NCBI RefSeq assembly: GCF_000421165.1
Contig: NZ_ATWI01000010.1
Location: forward strand, 388,313 to 452,312
DNA length: 64,000 bases
Reading direction: 5' to 3'
From: Marinobacter daepoensis DSM 16072
GTDB taxonomy: Bacteria > Pseudomonadota > Gammaproteobacteria > Pseudomonadales > Oleiphilaceae
Both the position numbers and the translations under genes were made by a program. This document shows, piece after piece, positions 29,286-36,703 of this stretch (position 1 is the stretch's first letter; each line of letters starts with the position of its first letter). A model generated the notes under the pieces. That model worked only from the letters and a program-made list of their open reading frames with translations. It was not told the origin of the DNA and made no database searches.

Positions 29286-30926
29286 AAATAACCGGATCAG
29301 GTTGTCGGTCGCGCTGTCACCGGCCGAGCCACCCTGAGCCCCTCCCAAAAGTCTGGGCAGAATTTCGTTGCCGATCTGTTTGCCCAGCTCGACCCCCCAC
29401 TGGTCAAAACAGTCGATGTCCCAGATCACGCTTTGGACAAAGGTGCGGTGCTCATAGAGTGCGATCAGTGCTCCGAGTGACTCTGGCGTTAGCTGTTCCA
29501 TAAGCAGGATGTTGCACGGGCGGTTGCCAGGGATCGCTTTATGGGGGGCCAGGCGGCGGGCAGCATCCGGGGCTAGGCCGGTGTCCAGCAGTTCCTGCTC
29601 GGCTTCTGCCTCGGTTTTCCCCGCCATCATGGCCCGGGCCTGGCTCAGGCAGTTGGCAAACAGCGCCGCGTGGTGATGGGCCACGGGGTGGCGAGCTTTC
29701 AGCGGGATGATGAAATCCGCGGGGATCAGTCGGGTGCCCTGATGGATGAGCTGATGGTAGGCGTGCTGGCCATTGGCACCAACGCCTCCCCAAAGAATGG
29801 GGCCTGTCTGGTAGTTCACGTCAGCCCCGCGCTGGGTAACGCGCTTGCCATTGCTTTCCATGTCCAGTTGCTGCAAGTGCTCTGGCAGGAATTTCAGGTA
29901 TTCATCGTACGGTAGAACGGCGTGGCTCTGGGCATCCCAGAAGTTGGTGTACCAGATGCTGAGCATAGCCATGATCACGGGCAGGTTGGCTTCCGGTGGC
30001 GCCTGCCTGAAATGCTCATCCATTGTTCTGGCGCCCGCCAGGAGTGCCCTGAAGTGTTTCATCCCCAGGGTGAGCGCAATCGGCAGGCCGATGGCGGACC
30101 ACAGCGAATAACGGCCTCCGACCCAGTCCCACATCGGAAAGGTGTTGTCGGGCTTGATGCCGAAGCGTCTGGCTTCCTCCACGTTGGCCGTGACGGCCAT
30201 GAAATGTTTGGCAACGGCGGCATCGGTCCCGCCGTTATCCAGGAACCACTGTCGGGCAACCAGGCTGTTTTCCAGAGTCTCCTGCGTCCGGAAGGACTTG
30301 GATTGCACCAGGAACAGCGTTGTCTCGGGCTTCAGCGTGGACAGGGTTTCGGTAACGTCGGTGCCATCAATGTTGGCAACAAAGTGGCAGGTGATCGAGC
30401 CTTGTCGGTATGGGTGAAGTGCCTCGGCCACCAGTTTGGGGCCCAGGAATGAGCCGCCAATGCCGATACTGACCACGTCGGTGAAACGGTCTCCGGTGAA
30501 CCCGGTTCGCTCTCCGCTATGGACTGCGTTGGTCAGAGCTTCCATTCGCGCCAGCGTGCGGTGAATCTCCGGCACTATGTTTTCGCCCTGAACGCACACC
30601 ACGCTGCTTTCGTCTGCTCTCAGGGCGGTATGCAGGGCGGGCCGGTGTTCGGTCACATTAACGATGTCACCATCAAACAGCGCAGCTCTCCGTTTCTCCA
30701 GGCCGCAGGCCTGAGCCAGTTGAAGCAGGTGCTGAAGGCTTTCATCCGTTAAACGGTTGCGGGAGAAATCCAGCGTAAGGCCAGCTCCCTCAACCTGGTA
30801 GCGGGTTGCCCTGTCCGGGTCATCCCGGAACAGGTCACGCATGTGGGTGGCGGCAAGTTGTTCCCGGGCCGCATTAAGGGCCAGCCATTCCTTTCGGCTG
30901 GTCAATGTGGCGTTAGTGTCAGGCAT
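29271..30926 (-). CDS. pgi: Glucose-6-phosphate isomerase
   Basis: 551 residues. It interconverts glucose-6-phosphate and fructose-6-phosphate, in the cytoplasm as a dimer. Both PGI signatures are visible: FPMWDWVGGRYSLWSAIGLP (about residues 264-283) and a C-terminal GVELGKQIGNEILP. The catalytic Glu lies in the GGVGANGQHAYHQLIHQG region, with its partner His. It is read toward folB-folK and overlaps folK by 15 bases at the 3' ends. It lies 43 bases past panC in the same direction. Confidence 0.97.
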   Translation of the reverse strand: MPDTNATLTSRKEWLALNAAREQLAATHMRDLFRDDPDRATRYQVEGAGLTLDFSRNRLTDESLQHLLQLAQACGLEKRRAALFDGDIVNVTEHRPALHTALRADESSVVCVQGENIVPEIHRTLARMEALTNAVHSGERTGFTGDRFTDVVSIGIGGSFLGPKLVAEALHPYRQGSITCHFVANIDGTDVTETLSTLKPETTLFLVQSKSFRTQETLENSLVARQWFLDNGGTDAAVAKHFMAVTANVEEARRFGIKPDNTFPMWDWVGGRYSLWSAIGLPIALTLGMKHFRALLAGARTMDEHFRQAPPEANLPVIMAMLSIWYTNFWDAQSHAVLPYDEYLKFLPEHLQQLDMESNGKRVTQRGADVNYQTGPILWGGVGANGQHAYHQLIHQGTRLIPADFIIPLKARHPVAHHHAALFANCLSQARAMMAGKTEAEAEQELLDTGLAPDAARRLAPHKAIPGNRPCNILLMEQLTPESLGALIALYEHRTFVQSVIWDIDCFDQWGVELGKQIGNEILPRLLGGAQGGSAGDSATDNLIRLFLSRG

Positions 30927-30969
30927 CAGGCGATCCTTTCCATTGGTAATGTGACTCCATGTCTCTGGC

Positions 30970-31818
30970 TTACCGTTTGACCGAAAGATTATCGATCAGT
31001 CGAGTGGTGCCCAGGAACGCTGCAACCAGCAGCGTGATCTCTTGATCTTGGCCGCTGGCAGGCTTCAGCGTGAGGCTGTTCACGATGTTGAAGTAGTCAG
31101 GGCGCAGGCCCGCGTTCGTCAACGACTGTCGGGCAGCCTGCTCCAGAGTGCCGTAGTCATTTCGCCCCTGTGCCAGTTGGTCTGCCGTTTCTTTCAGCGT
31201 CTGGAATACCGTTGGGGCCACTGCCCGCTCGTCTTCAGTCAGATAGCCGTTGCGGGAACTCTTGGCCAGACCGTCCTCTTCCCTGACCGTCGGGGCGCCT
31301 ATGATTTCCACGGGGATCATCAGGTCTCTGGTCAGCTTCCGGATCACTGCCAGCTGCTGGAAATCTTTTTCTCCGAAGACCGCAATGTCTGGCTGGACCA
31401 TGTTGAACAGCATGGTGACGACCGTTGCGACGCCTTCGAAGTGGCCAGGCCTGCTGGCGCCACAATGTCCTTCACTGACTTCAGGAACCACCACTTTGGT
31501 CTGGTTCGCCAGGCCTTCCGGATAGACTTCTTCGGCATTGGGTGCAAACACCAGCGTATTGCCTGCCTCGGCCAGCTTCCGCTGGTCTTCCATGAGGGTT
31601 CTCGGGTAAGTGTCCAGGTCTTCTCCTGCACCGAACTGCATTGGGTTGACGAAGATGCTGGTTACAACGATGTCGGAGGCCTCAGCAGCTTTCCGGACCA
31701 GCGAGGTATGCCCCTCATGCAGGTTGCCCATGGTGGGCACCAGGCCGATGGTTTTGCCCTGTTGGCGATACCCTCGGAGGATTGTTCGTAGTTCTTTTAG
31801 TGAGTGTACGGTTCTCAT
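30970..31818 (-). CDS. panC: Pantothenate synthetase
   Basis: 282 residues. It joins pantoate and beta-alanine with ATP to form pantothenate. The nucleotidyltransferase HIGH-type motif [14 protein letters not shown] (about residues 28-41) and [14 protein letters not shown] are present. Its start overlaps the panB stop by 4 bases, so they are coupled. In Pseudomonas panD (aspartate decarboxylase) follows panC; here pgi follows directly, so beta-alanine must come from a gene elsewhere. Confidence 0.96.
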   Translation of the reverse strand: MRTVHSLKELRTILRGYRQQGKTIGLVPTMGNLHEGHTSLVRKAAEASDIVVTSIFVNPMQFGAGEDLDTYPRTLMEDQRKLAEAGNTLVFAPNAEEVYPEGLANQTKVVVPEVSEGHCGASRPGHFEGVATVVTMLFNMVQPDIAVFGEKDFQQLAVIRKLTRDLMIPVEIIGAPTVREEDGLAKSSRNGYLTEDERAVAPTVFQTLKETADQLAQGRNDYGTLEQAARQSLTNAGLRPDYFNIVNSLTLKPASGQDQEITLLVAAFLGTTRLIDNLSVKR

Positions 31819-32609
31819 GCCTTGAACGTATGCTCCTCAGCTGGGAAAGACCGCTCTTTAACGGCCTTGGCGTAGGCTGTGATGGCTTCAGGAATCGAGC
31901 CGGTATCGGCCAGGAAGTTTTTGACGAAGCGGGGTTTCCGGCCGGTGGTGACGCCGAGCATATCGTGCAGTACCAGCACTTGGCCGTCGGTGTCCGAGCC
32001 TGCACCAATGCCGATCACCGGTGCTTTGACGGCCTGAGTAATGCGGGCTGCCAGCGGCGCTGGCACGCACTCCAGAAGGATGATGTCTGCACCGGCTGCT
32101 TCCAGCTCACAGGCATGCTCGATCATGGCTTCGGCGGCCTTTTCATCCCGGCCCTGCACTTTGTAACCGCCAAGTTTATTAACAAACTGAGGGGTTAATC
32201 CCAGATGAGCACACACTGGTACGCCGCGCTCGCTCAAGGCTTCAATGGTGTCTTTCATCCAGTCGGTGCCTTCGAGTTTGACCATGTGCGCGCCAGCGCG
32301 CATCAGCTCTGCGGCGTTGTCCAGGGCATCGGTGACTGTGCCATAAGACATGAACGGCATGTCCGCCATGATCAGAGAGCCTTTGTTGCCTCGCGCCACG
32401 CAACTGGTGTGGTAGATCATCTGCTCCATGGTCACCGGGAGGGTGCTGTCGTGGCCCTGAAGTACCATGCCGAGGGAGTCACCGATCAGGATGACATCAA
32501 CGCCGGCTTCGCTGACCACCTGCGCAAACGTCGCATCGTAGGAGGTCAGTGCCGAGAAGGCTTCGCCTTTCTGTTTGTATTCCCGCAGAGTGTTGATGGT
32601 AACTGCCAT
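31815..32609 (-). CDS. panB: 3-methyl-2-oxobutanoate hydroxymethyltransferase
   Basis: 264 residues. It forms ketopantoate from 2-ketoisovalerate and methylene-tetrahydrofolate; the decameric TIM-barrel enzyme needs Mg2+. Motifs: [30 protein letters not shown] (about residues 35-52) with the metal Asp, [19 protein letters not shown], and [20 protein letters not shown]. It is the first gene of panBC. The folate requirement fits the neighbouring folK. Confidence 0.97.
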   Translation of the reverse strand: MAVTINTLREYKQKGEAFSALTSYDATFAQVVSEAGVDVILIGDSLGMVLQGHDSTLPVTMEQMIYHTSCVARGNKGSLIMADMPFMSYGTVTDALDNAAELMRAGAHMVKLEGTDWMKDTIEALSERGVPVCAHLGLTPQFVNKLGGYKVQGRDEKAAEAMIEHACELEAAGADIILLECVPAPLAARITQAVKAPVIGIGAGSDTDGQVLVLHDMLGVTTGRKPRFVKNFLADTGSIPEAITAYAKAVKERSFPAEEHTFKA

Positions 32610-32734
32610 AAAATCCTTGCCTTTTGGGTGGATGGGCCAGTATCGGGCCGGGTCAGTCAGTGTTCAGAGCGTTAATGTAAATCCCGGGGTGTATAAGACA
32701 CAAGAGTAGCATGGTCTGTCAGGCCTGAGTGCGC

Positions 32735-33232
32735 TCAGGTTCCGGCCTTGGGTGGGAGTTTGCGCAGCTGGTTGTCTGCACAGAGGGTGCGCAGCCTTGC
32801 CACTGACTGGCCATCCGGGAGTGTCAGACCGGGATTAAGGTCAAGCAGCGGTTGCAAAACGAAGTCGCGATCGGGCAACTCGGCATGAGGAACCGTCAGG
32901 CGGGGGTCCCGGATGGATTCCTGCCCATAGAGCAAAAGGTCAAGATCCAGCGTTCGGGGGCCCCAATGCCTCAGCCGCTCGCGGCCATGGGCATGCTCAA
33001 TGGCTTGCAGGTGGTCAAGTAGCTCATGGGCAGGAAGACGGGTCCGTAGCCAAACGGCACCATTGACGAAATCAGGCTGGTCCTGGGGGCCCACTGGCCG
33101 GCTCGCGTAAAACGGCGACTGCGCGACCAGAGTGGTCCCGGGCAAGCCAGCCAGTTCCGAAACCGCCCGGGCCAGTTGGATCGCCGGATCGTCCAGATTG
33201 CTTCCGAGTCCGACGTAGGCGTCTGTGGTCAT
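32735..33232 (-). CDS. folK: 2-amino-4-hydroxy-6-hydroxymethyldihydropteridine pyrophosphokinase (second copy)
   Basis: 165 residues. This is the canonical FolK: AYVGLGSNLDDP at the start, SPFYASRPVGPQDQPDFVN, and the full signature HWGPRTLDLDLLLYG (about residues 89-103). The start overlaps the pcnB stop by 4 bases, as in the Pseudomonas pcnB-folK-panB order. With the copy beside folB it gives two paralogues 3.5 kb apart; this one is the better match to the standard enzyme. Confidence 0.95.
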   Translation of the reverse strand: MTTDAYVGLGSNLDDPAIQLARAVSELAGLPGTTLVAQSPFYASRPVGPQDQPDFVNGAVWLRTRLPAHELLDHLQAIEHAHGRERLRHWGPRTLDLDLLLYGQESIRDPRLTVPHAELPDRDFVLQPLLDLNPGLTLPDGQSVARLRTLCADNQLRKLPPKAGT

Positions 33233-34596
33233 GACTGCTCGGGCTTTCTGACGGGCTTGCGTTTTCGGCGTCTTTTCTTTGGGCCGGCAGCACCAAGCTC
33301 AGAAAGCATTTTTTCTTGCTTGCGTTCATCGGCCTGCTGGAAACTCGTCCACCATTGCCCAAGGCCGGGTTCCAGCTCGCCGGCTGCTTCGCGCACAAGC
33401 AGGAAATCATAGGCCGCACGGAAGCGGGGGTGGGCCATGGTGCCGAACGCCCGTTTTCCCTGCCTTCGGGGCAGGCGCATCTGCAGTTCCCAGATTTCCT
33501 TCATGGGGCCGGAGAAACGTTTCGGGATGGACGTTGCCTGAATCTGGCGTCCGATCACCTTGCCGATGGCGCCATGAAGGGCGGGCTGAACCGGGTCGCC
33601 ATTATCCTGGCGGCGGCGCCATTCTACTTGCAGTGCGGGCCAGAGCATGGCGGCGAACAGGAAGTAAGGCGTGACGGATTTACCCTGGGCTATCCGGGCA
33701 TCGGTGTTTCTCAGGGCCTGCAGAATCAGTGTATCGGGCTCCCCTGTGGCCAGTGCGCGCGCGGTTTCCGGGAACAGCGGTGCCAGCAGGTTGTATTGCT
33801 GGAGCAAATGATAGGTGGCTTCACCATGGCCGGCAGAGAACAATTTCAGAACTTCGTCGAACAGTCTGGCTGGTGGAATATGGGTCAGCAGAGGGGCCAG
33901 CTCACGAATGGGCGCCTCGGTTTCCGGTTCGATCTCGAAATCCAGTTTCGCCGCGAAGCGGATGGCTCTCAGCATCCGGACGGGATCTTCGCGATACCGG
34001 GTGTCGGGGTCTCCGATCAGGCGGATTTGCCGGGTGTTCAGGTCCTGAACGCCATTGGCGAAGTCGATGATGGAGAAATCCCGAATGCAGTAATAAAGCG
34101 CGTTGATGGTGAAATCCCGACGCAGGGCATCTTCTTCCTGATTGCCATAGACGTTGTCCCGGAGCAGCAGGCCGTGTTCGCTGGTCTTGTGCTCATCGTC
34201 AGCCAGATCGTCGCTGGTATCCCGGGCATTGCCTCTGAATGTGGTGACCTCAATGATCTCCCGCCCAAACACGACATGGACGATGCGGAATCGCCTGCCG
34301 ATCAGGCGCGAGTTCCGGAACAGGTCATGAACCTCTTCCGGCGTCGCGTTAGTGGCAATGTCAAAGTCTTTGGGCTGGCCTCCGAGGAGAATGTCCCGAA
34401 CGCCGCCGCCCACCAGATAGGCCTCGTAGCCCGACTTGTTCAGCCGGTGCAGTACCTTCTTGGCAGCTTCACTGATCATCGAGCGGGAGATGTTGTGCTG
34501 ATCTCTCGGGATCTCCTGCCGCTGATAGTGGCGGGCTTTCTTTTTCCCGTTCCCGGGAATGAAGGAGCGGAGTTTTTCAACAAGTCGTTTAGGCAT
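33229..34596 (-). CDS. pcnB: Poly(A) polymerase I
   Basis: 455 residues. It adds poly(A) to RNA 3' ends and promotes decay. The N-terminal nucleotidyltransferase core has LVGGGVRDILLGGQPKDFDIAT (metal-binding Asp pair DFD, about residues 60-81), then RFRIVHVVFGREIIEVTTFRG. The signature LIGDPDTRYREDPVRMLRA identifies the Cca/PcnB superfamily. The basic C-terminus (KKRRRKRKP) is typical of PcnB rather than CCA-adding enzymes. It lies downstream of the CrcZ-like RNA, as in Pseudomonas. Confidence 0.95.
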   Translation of the reverse strand: MPKRLVEKLRSFIPGNGKKKARHYQRQEIPRDQHNISRSMISEAAKKVLHRLNKSGYEAYLVGGGVRDILLGGQPKDFDIATNATPEEVHDLFRNSRLIGRRFRIVHVVFGREIIEVTTFRGNARDTSDDLADDEHKTSEHGLLLRDNVYGNQEEDALRRDFTINALYYCIRDFSIIDFANGVQDLNTRQIRLIGDPDTRYREDPVRMLRAIRFAAKLDFEIEPETEAPIRELAPLLTHIPPARLFDEVLKLFSAGHGEATYHLLQQYNLLAPLFPETARALATGEPDTLILQALRNTDARIAQGKSVTPYFLFAAMLWPALQVEWRRRQDNGDPVQPALHGAIGKVIGRQIQATSIPKRFSGPMKEIWELQMRLPRRQGKRAFGTMAHPRFRAAYDFLLVREAAGELEPGLGQWWTSFQQADERKQEKMLSELGAAGPKKRRRKRKPVRKPEQS

Positions 34597-34735
34597 GGAA
34601 TTCCGTGCGTGCGATGCGCAAAAACGGGGATTTTAACGGTTTGAGCAGCAATTGCACATGTTTACGGGAGACTTTCGGGGAATGCTTTGGTTTGGGCGAG
34701 GCTGAAAGGGCTATAAGGGGCTGGGCCAGATAATC

Positions 34736-34765
34736 AAAAGGCGGACCCGTTTTCACGAATCCGCC
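34736..34765 (-). terminator. Terminator of the CrcZ-like RNA
   Basis: On the minus strand GGCGGA pairs with TCCGCC around a 14-base loop, followed by TTTTGATTA. It lies about 140 bases before the pcnB start. Confidence 0.65.
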
Positions 34766-34787
34766 CTGAAAGCGTTGACGATCTGCA

Positions 34788-35109
34788 TTGTTTTTGTTGT
34801 TGTCGGGATTCTTCTCTGTTTTTTTACCCCACTGAGTTGCCCTCAAGATAAGGACGCTAAGCAGCGCAAACGGAAAGCTTTGAATACACAGAGTGGCCAG
34901 AAACACAGGGCGGGTTTTAAAGTATCTGTAGTGTCGCCTGAAAGACGATTCTTCTCTACATCTACAACTCGCATGTGCCGTGGGACCCCTAAAAAGCATA
35001 GTACCCAAAACGCTCAGTTCGCTTGCACCCAGTTCTTGTTTTTGTTGCCGGGTGCTTGTGCAGCTATTTGTTTTTGTTTTGGCGCTGCATTGTCACTGTT
35101 GTTTTTGTT
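34788..35109 (-). repeat. Four identical AACAAAAACAA (CA) motifs
   Basis: Exact 11-base copies on the minus strand at 35099-35109, 35068-35078, 35036-35046 and 34788-34798. Three cluster in the first 80 nt of the RNA and one lies before the terminator. Such A-rich AAnAAnAA-type sites bind the distal face of Hfq, with Crc stabilising the complex. Confidence 0.8.
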
Positions 35110-35126
35110 GTCGTGCGCTTAATAGG

Positions 35127-35143
35127 TTGCAGAGCGCGTGCCA
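35127..35143 (-). promoter_or_regulatory. Sigma-54 promoter of the CrcZ-like RNA
   Basis: On the minus strand TGGCAC-gcgct-cTGCAA matches the -24/-12 consensus TGGCACN5TTGCA with one mismatch and exact GG-N10-GC spacing. The predicted start is 12 bases downstream of the -12 GC, about 35117, just before the first CA motif. Confidence 0.85.
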
Positions 35144-35194
35144 GTTTTTGAAAACCCTTTAATAACAGTCGGTTATAAAAACGTGGGGTGTAAG

Positions 35195-35276
35195 TGTTAC
35201 CCCGTACCCGGTGAAAGTGTTACCCGGGGCTCGCTCCTGGTGGAGGATGTGTTACCGAGAGGAACAGAGGGTAACA
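35195..35276. promoter_or_regulatory. CbrB-type upstream activator sites
   Basis: A palindrome TGTTAC-N15-GTAACA at 35250-35276 and two further TGTTAC half-sites at 35195-35200 and 35218-35223 lie about 50-130 bases upstream of the sigma-54 promoter, the usual distance for enhancer-binding proteins. I recall TGTTAC/GTAACA inverted repeats as CbrB sites in Pseudomonas. The cluster starts 26 bases past the cbrB stop. Confidence 0.7.
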
Positions 35277-35301
35277 ACTGAGGCGGGGTTCATTTTTTGG
35301 T

Positions 35302-36696
35302 TCAGTTTTTCTTGCGTGGAATGCCCAGCCTCTGGCGGCGCTCCCATAACGATTTTCGGCTGATGCCCAGTTTCTGTGCGAGTTCGGTCTCGCTCATACG
35401 GTCCTGATTTTCAAGTACAAAATGCTGGAAGTAATCTTCCAGAGACAGATCGTTGGAGGCGTCGGCATCCCGGGCAGAAGTTTGTTCGTTGTTGCCCTCC
35501 ACCAGGGTCTCCGGGATATATTCGTCGGACGAGTCACTGTCCAGGTCCAGCACCGAAGGCGCGATGATATTGCCGTCGGTCAGAATAGAAGCACGCTCTA
35601 TGGCGTTCTCAAGCTCCCGGACGTTACCAGGCCAGCGGTAACGTTCCAGGGCCAGCATGGCCTCTGGGCTCAGAGTCAGGTCTGGCCGCCCGAGTTTGCC
35701 GGCCTGGCGTTTCAGAAATTTTCCGGCCAGGCCAAGGATGTCCGCCCGGCGTTCCCGCAAGGGGGGGAGGCGAATCTGCATGACGTTCAGCCGGTAGTAA
35801 AGGTCTTCCCGGAACTCGCCGGTTCGGGTCATGGCCTTCAGATTTCGGTGGGTGGCGGCAATCATCCGAACATCCACGGTTCGGCTCTGGGTGGAGCCCA
35901 CTCTTCGGATTTCGCTCTCCTGAAGGACCCGAAGCAGTCGAGCCTGGGCCTCGGCGGGCAGCTCTCCTATTTCATCCAGAAACAAGCTGCCTCCGTCAGC
36001 TGCTTCAATCAGCCCCGTTCGGGCAGAGACGGCGCCGGTGAAGGCGCCTTTTTCGTGGCCGAACAACTCGGATTCAATCAGGCTCTCCGGGATTGCTGCG
36101 CAGTTGACTGATATCAAGGGTTTGCTGGCGCGCGGGCTAAGCAGGTGCAAGGCGCGGGCTGCGAGCTCTTTCCCGGTGCCGGATTCGCCTTGGATGAGCA
36201 CGGTGGTCTCGGTTGGGGCTACTTTCCGGATCAGGGTGAACACCTTCTGCATCGGCTCGCACTGCCCAAACATGATTTCGGATGGGTCCGAATCGGTTTG
36301 GTTCCGCGACGCTGGGGTGTCATTATCCGGGCCGTCGTTGTTGCTTGCGGCCCTTCGGGTGAGGATGTTGTCGACCGCAGCGAGCATTTCATCGTGGTCG
36401 AAGGGTTTGGCGATATAGTCCACGGCTCCCATCTTCATCGAATCCACGGCGGATCGCAGGCTGGCATAACTCGTCATGATCAGGACTGGTGTGTTGGGGG
36501 CGCGATTGATCATTTCAGTGCCAGCGGCGCCAGGCAGTCTCAGGTCGGTTATAACAAGGTCAAAACTGTCCGGGTCCAGGCCTTCAGCCTCTTCTACCGA
36601 CACAGCATCGGAGACCTCGTAACCAGCATGCTGGAGCAGCTTTCGAACCGCCGAGCGGATGATGTCTTCGTCTTCAACAATCAGGATGCGGGGCAT
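35302..36696 (-). CDS. cbrB: Sigma-54-dependent response regulator CbrB
   Basis: 464 residues in NtrC layout. Receiver domain (about residues 1-120) with phospho-acceptor Asp in DLVITDLRLPG and the conserved Lys in AKPFDHDEM. AAA+ domain (about 145-370) with Walker A GESGTGKE and the sigma-54 contact loop GAFTGA. C-terminal Fis-type helix-turn-helix (ELAQKLGISRKSLWERRQRL). It sits between cbrA and the CrcZ-like RNA, its expected target, and the adjacent TGTTAC sites support that. Genus-level function: control of carbon and nitrogen source use. Confidence 0.93.
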   Translation of the reverse strand: MPRILIVEDEDIIRSAVRKLLQHAGYEVSDAVSVEEAEGLDPDSFDLVITDLRLPGAAGTEMINRAPNTPVLIMTSYASLRSAVDSMKMGAVDYIAKPFDHDEMLAAVDNILTRRAASNNDGPDNDTPASRNQTDSDPSEIMFGQCEPMQKVFTLIRKVAPTETTVLIQGESGTGKELAARALHLLSPRASKPLISVNCAAIPESLIESELFGHEKGAFTGAVSARTGLIEAADGGSLFLDEIGELPAEAQARLLRVLQESEIRRVGSTQSRTVDVRMIAATHRNLKAMTRTGEFREDLYYRLNVMQIRLPPLRERRADILGLAGKFLKRQAGKLGRPDLTLSPEAMLALERYRWPGNVRELENAIERASILTDGNIIAPSVLDLDSDSSDEYIPETLVEGNNEQTSARDADASNDLSLEDYFQHFVLENQDRMSETELAQKLGISRKSLWERRQRLGIPRKKN

Positions 36697-36703
36697 AGGG
36701 TGT

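Larger units (their letters stand above)
34736..35117 (-). ncRNA. crcZ: CrcZ-type small RNA (Crc/Hfq antagonist)
   Basis: No credible protein is encoded between cbrB and pcnB, but the minus strand has all elements of CrcZ. There is a -24/-12 promoter (35127-35143) with predicted start near 35117 and four copies of AACAAAAACAA (complements of 35099-35109, 35068-35078, 35036-35046 and 34788-34798). A final hairpin GGCGGA/TCCGCC is followed by TTTT at 34736-34765. The length of about 382 nt is close to the about 407 nt I recall for Pseudomonas CrcZ. In that genus CbrB drives this RNA, which titrates Hfq/Crc from target mRNAs and relieves catabolite repression. Homology rests on position, motifs and promoter, not on alignment. 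Confidence 0.82.

Noticed and set aside
33316..34644. 442-codon plus-strand frame
   Set aside because: Antisense to pcnB with no recognisable domain; produced by GC-rich codon bias.
34589..35008. 139-codon minus-strand frame in the same gap
   Set aside because: It would read through the proposed RNA and its terminator hairpin, has no ribosome site and no domain.
34775..35122. 115-codon plus-strand frame between pcnB and cbrB
   Set aside because: Its poly-Phe/Leu/Val/Cys composition is simply the complement of the A-rich motifs of the CrcZ-like RNA on the other strand.
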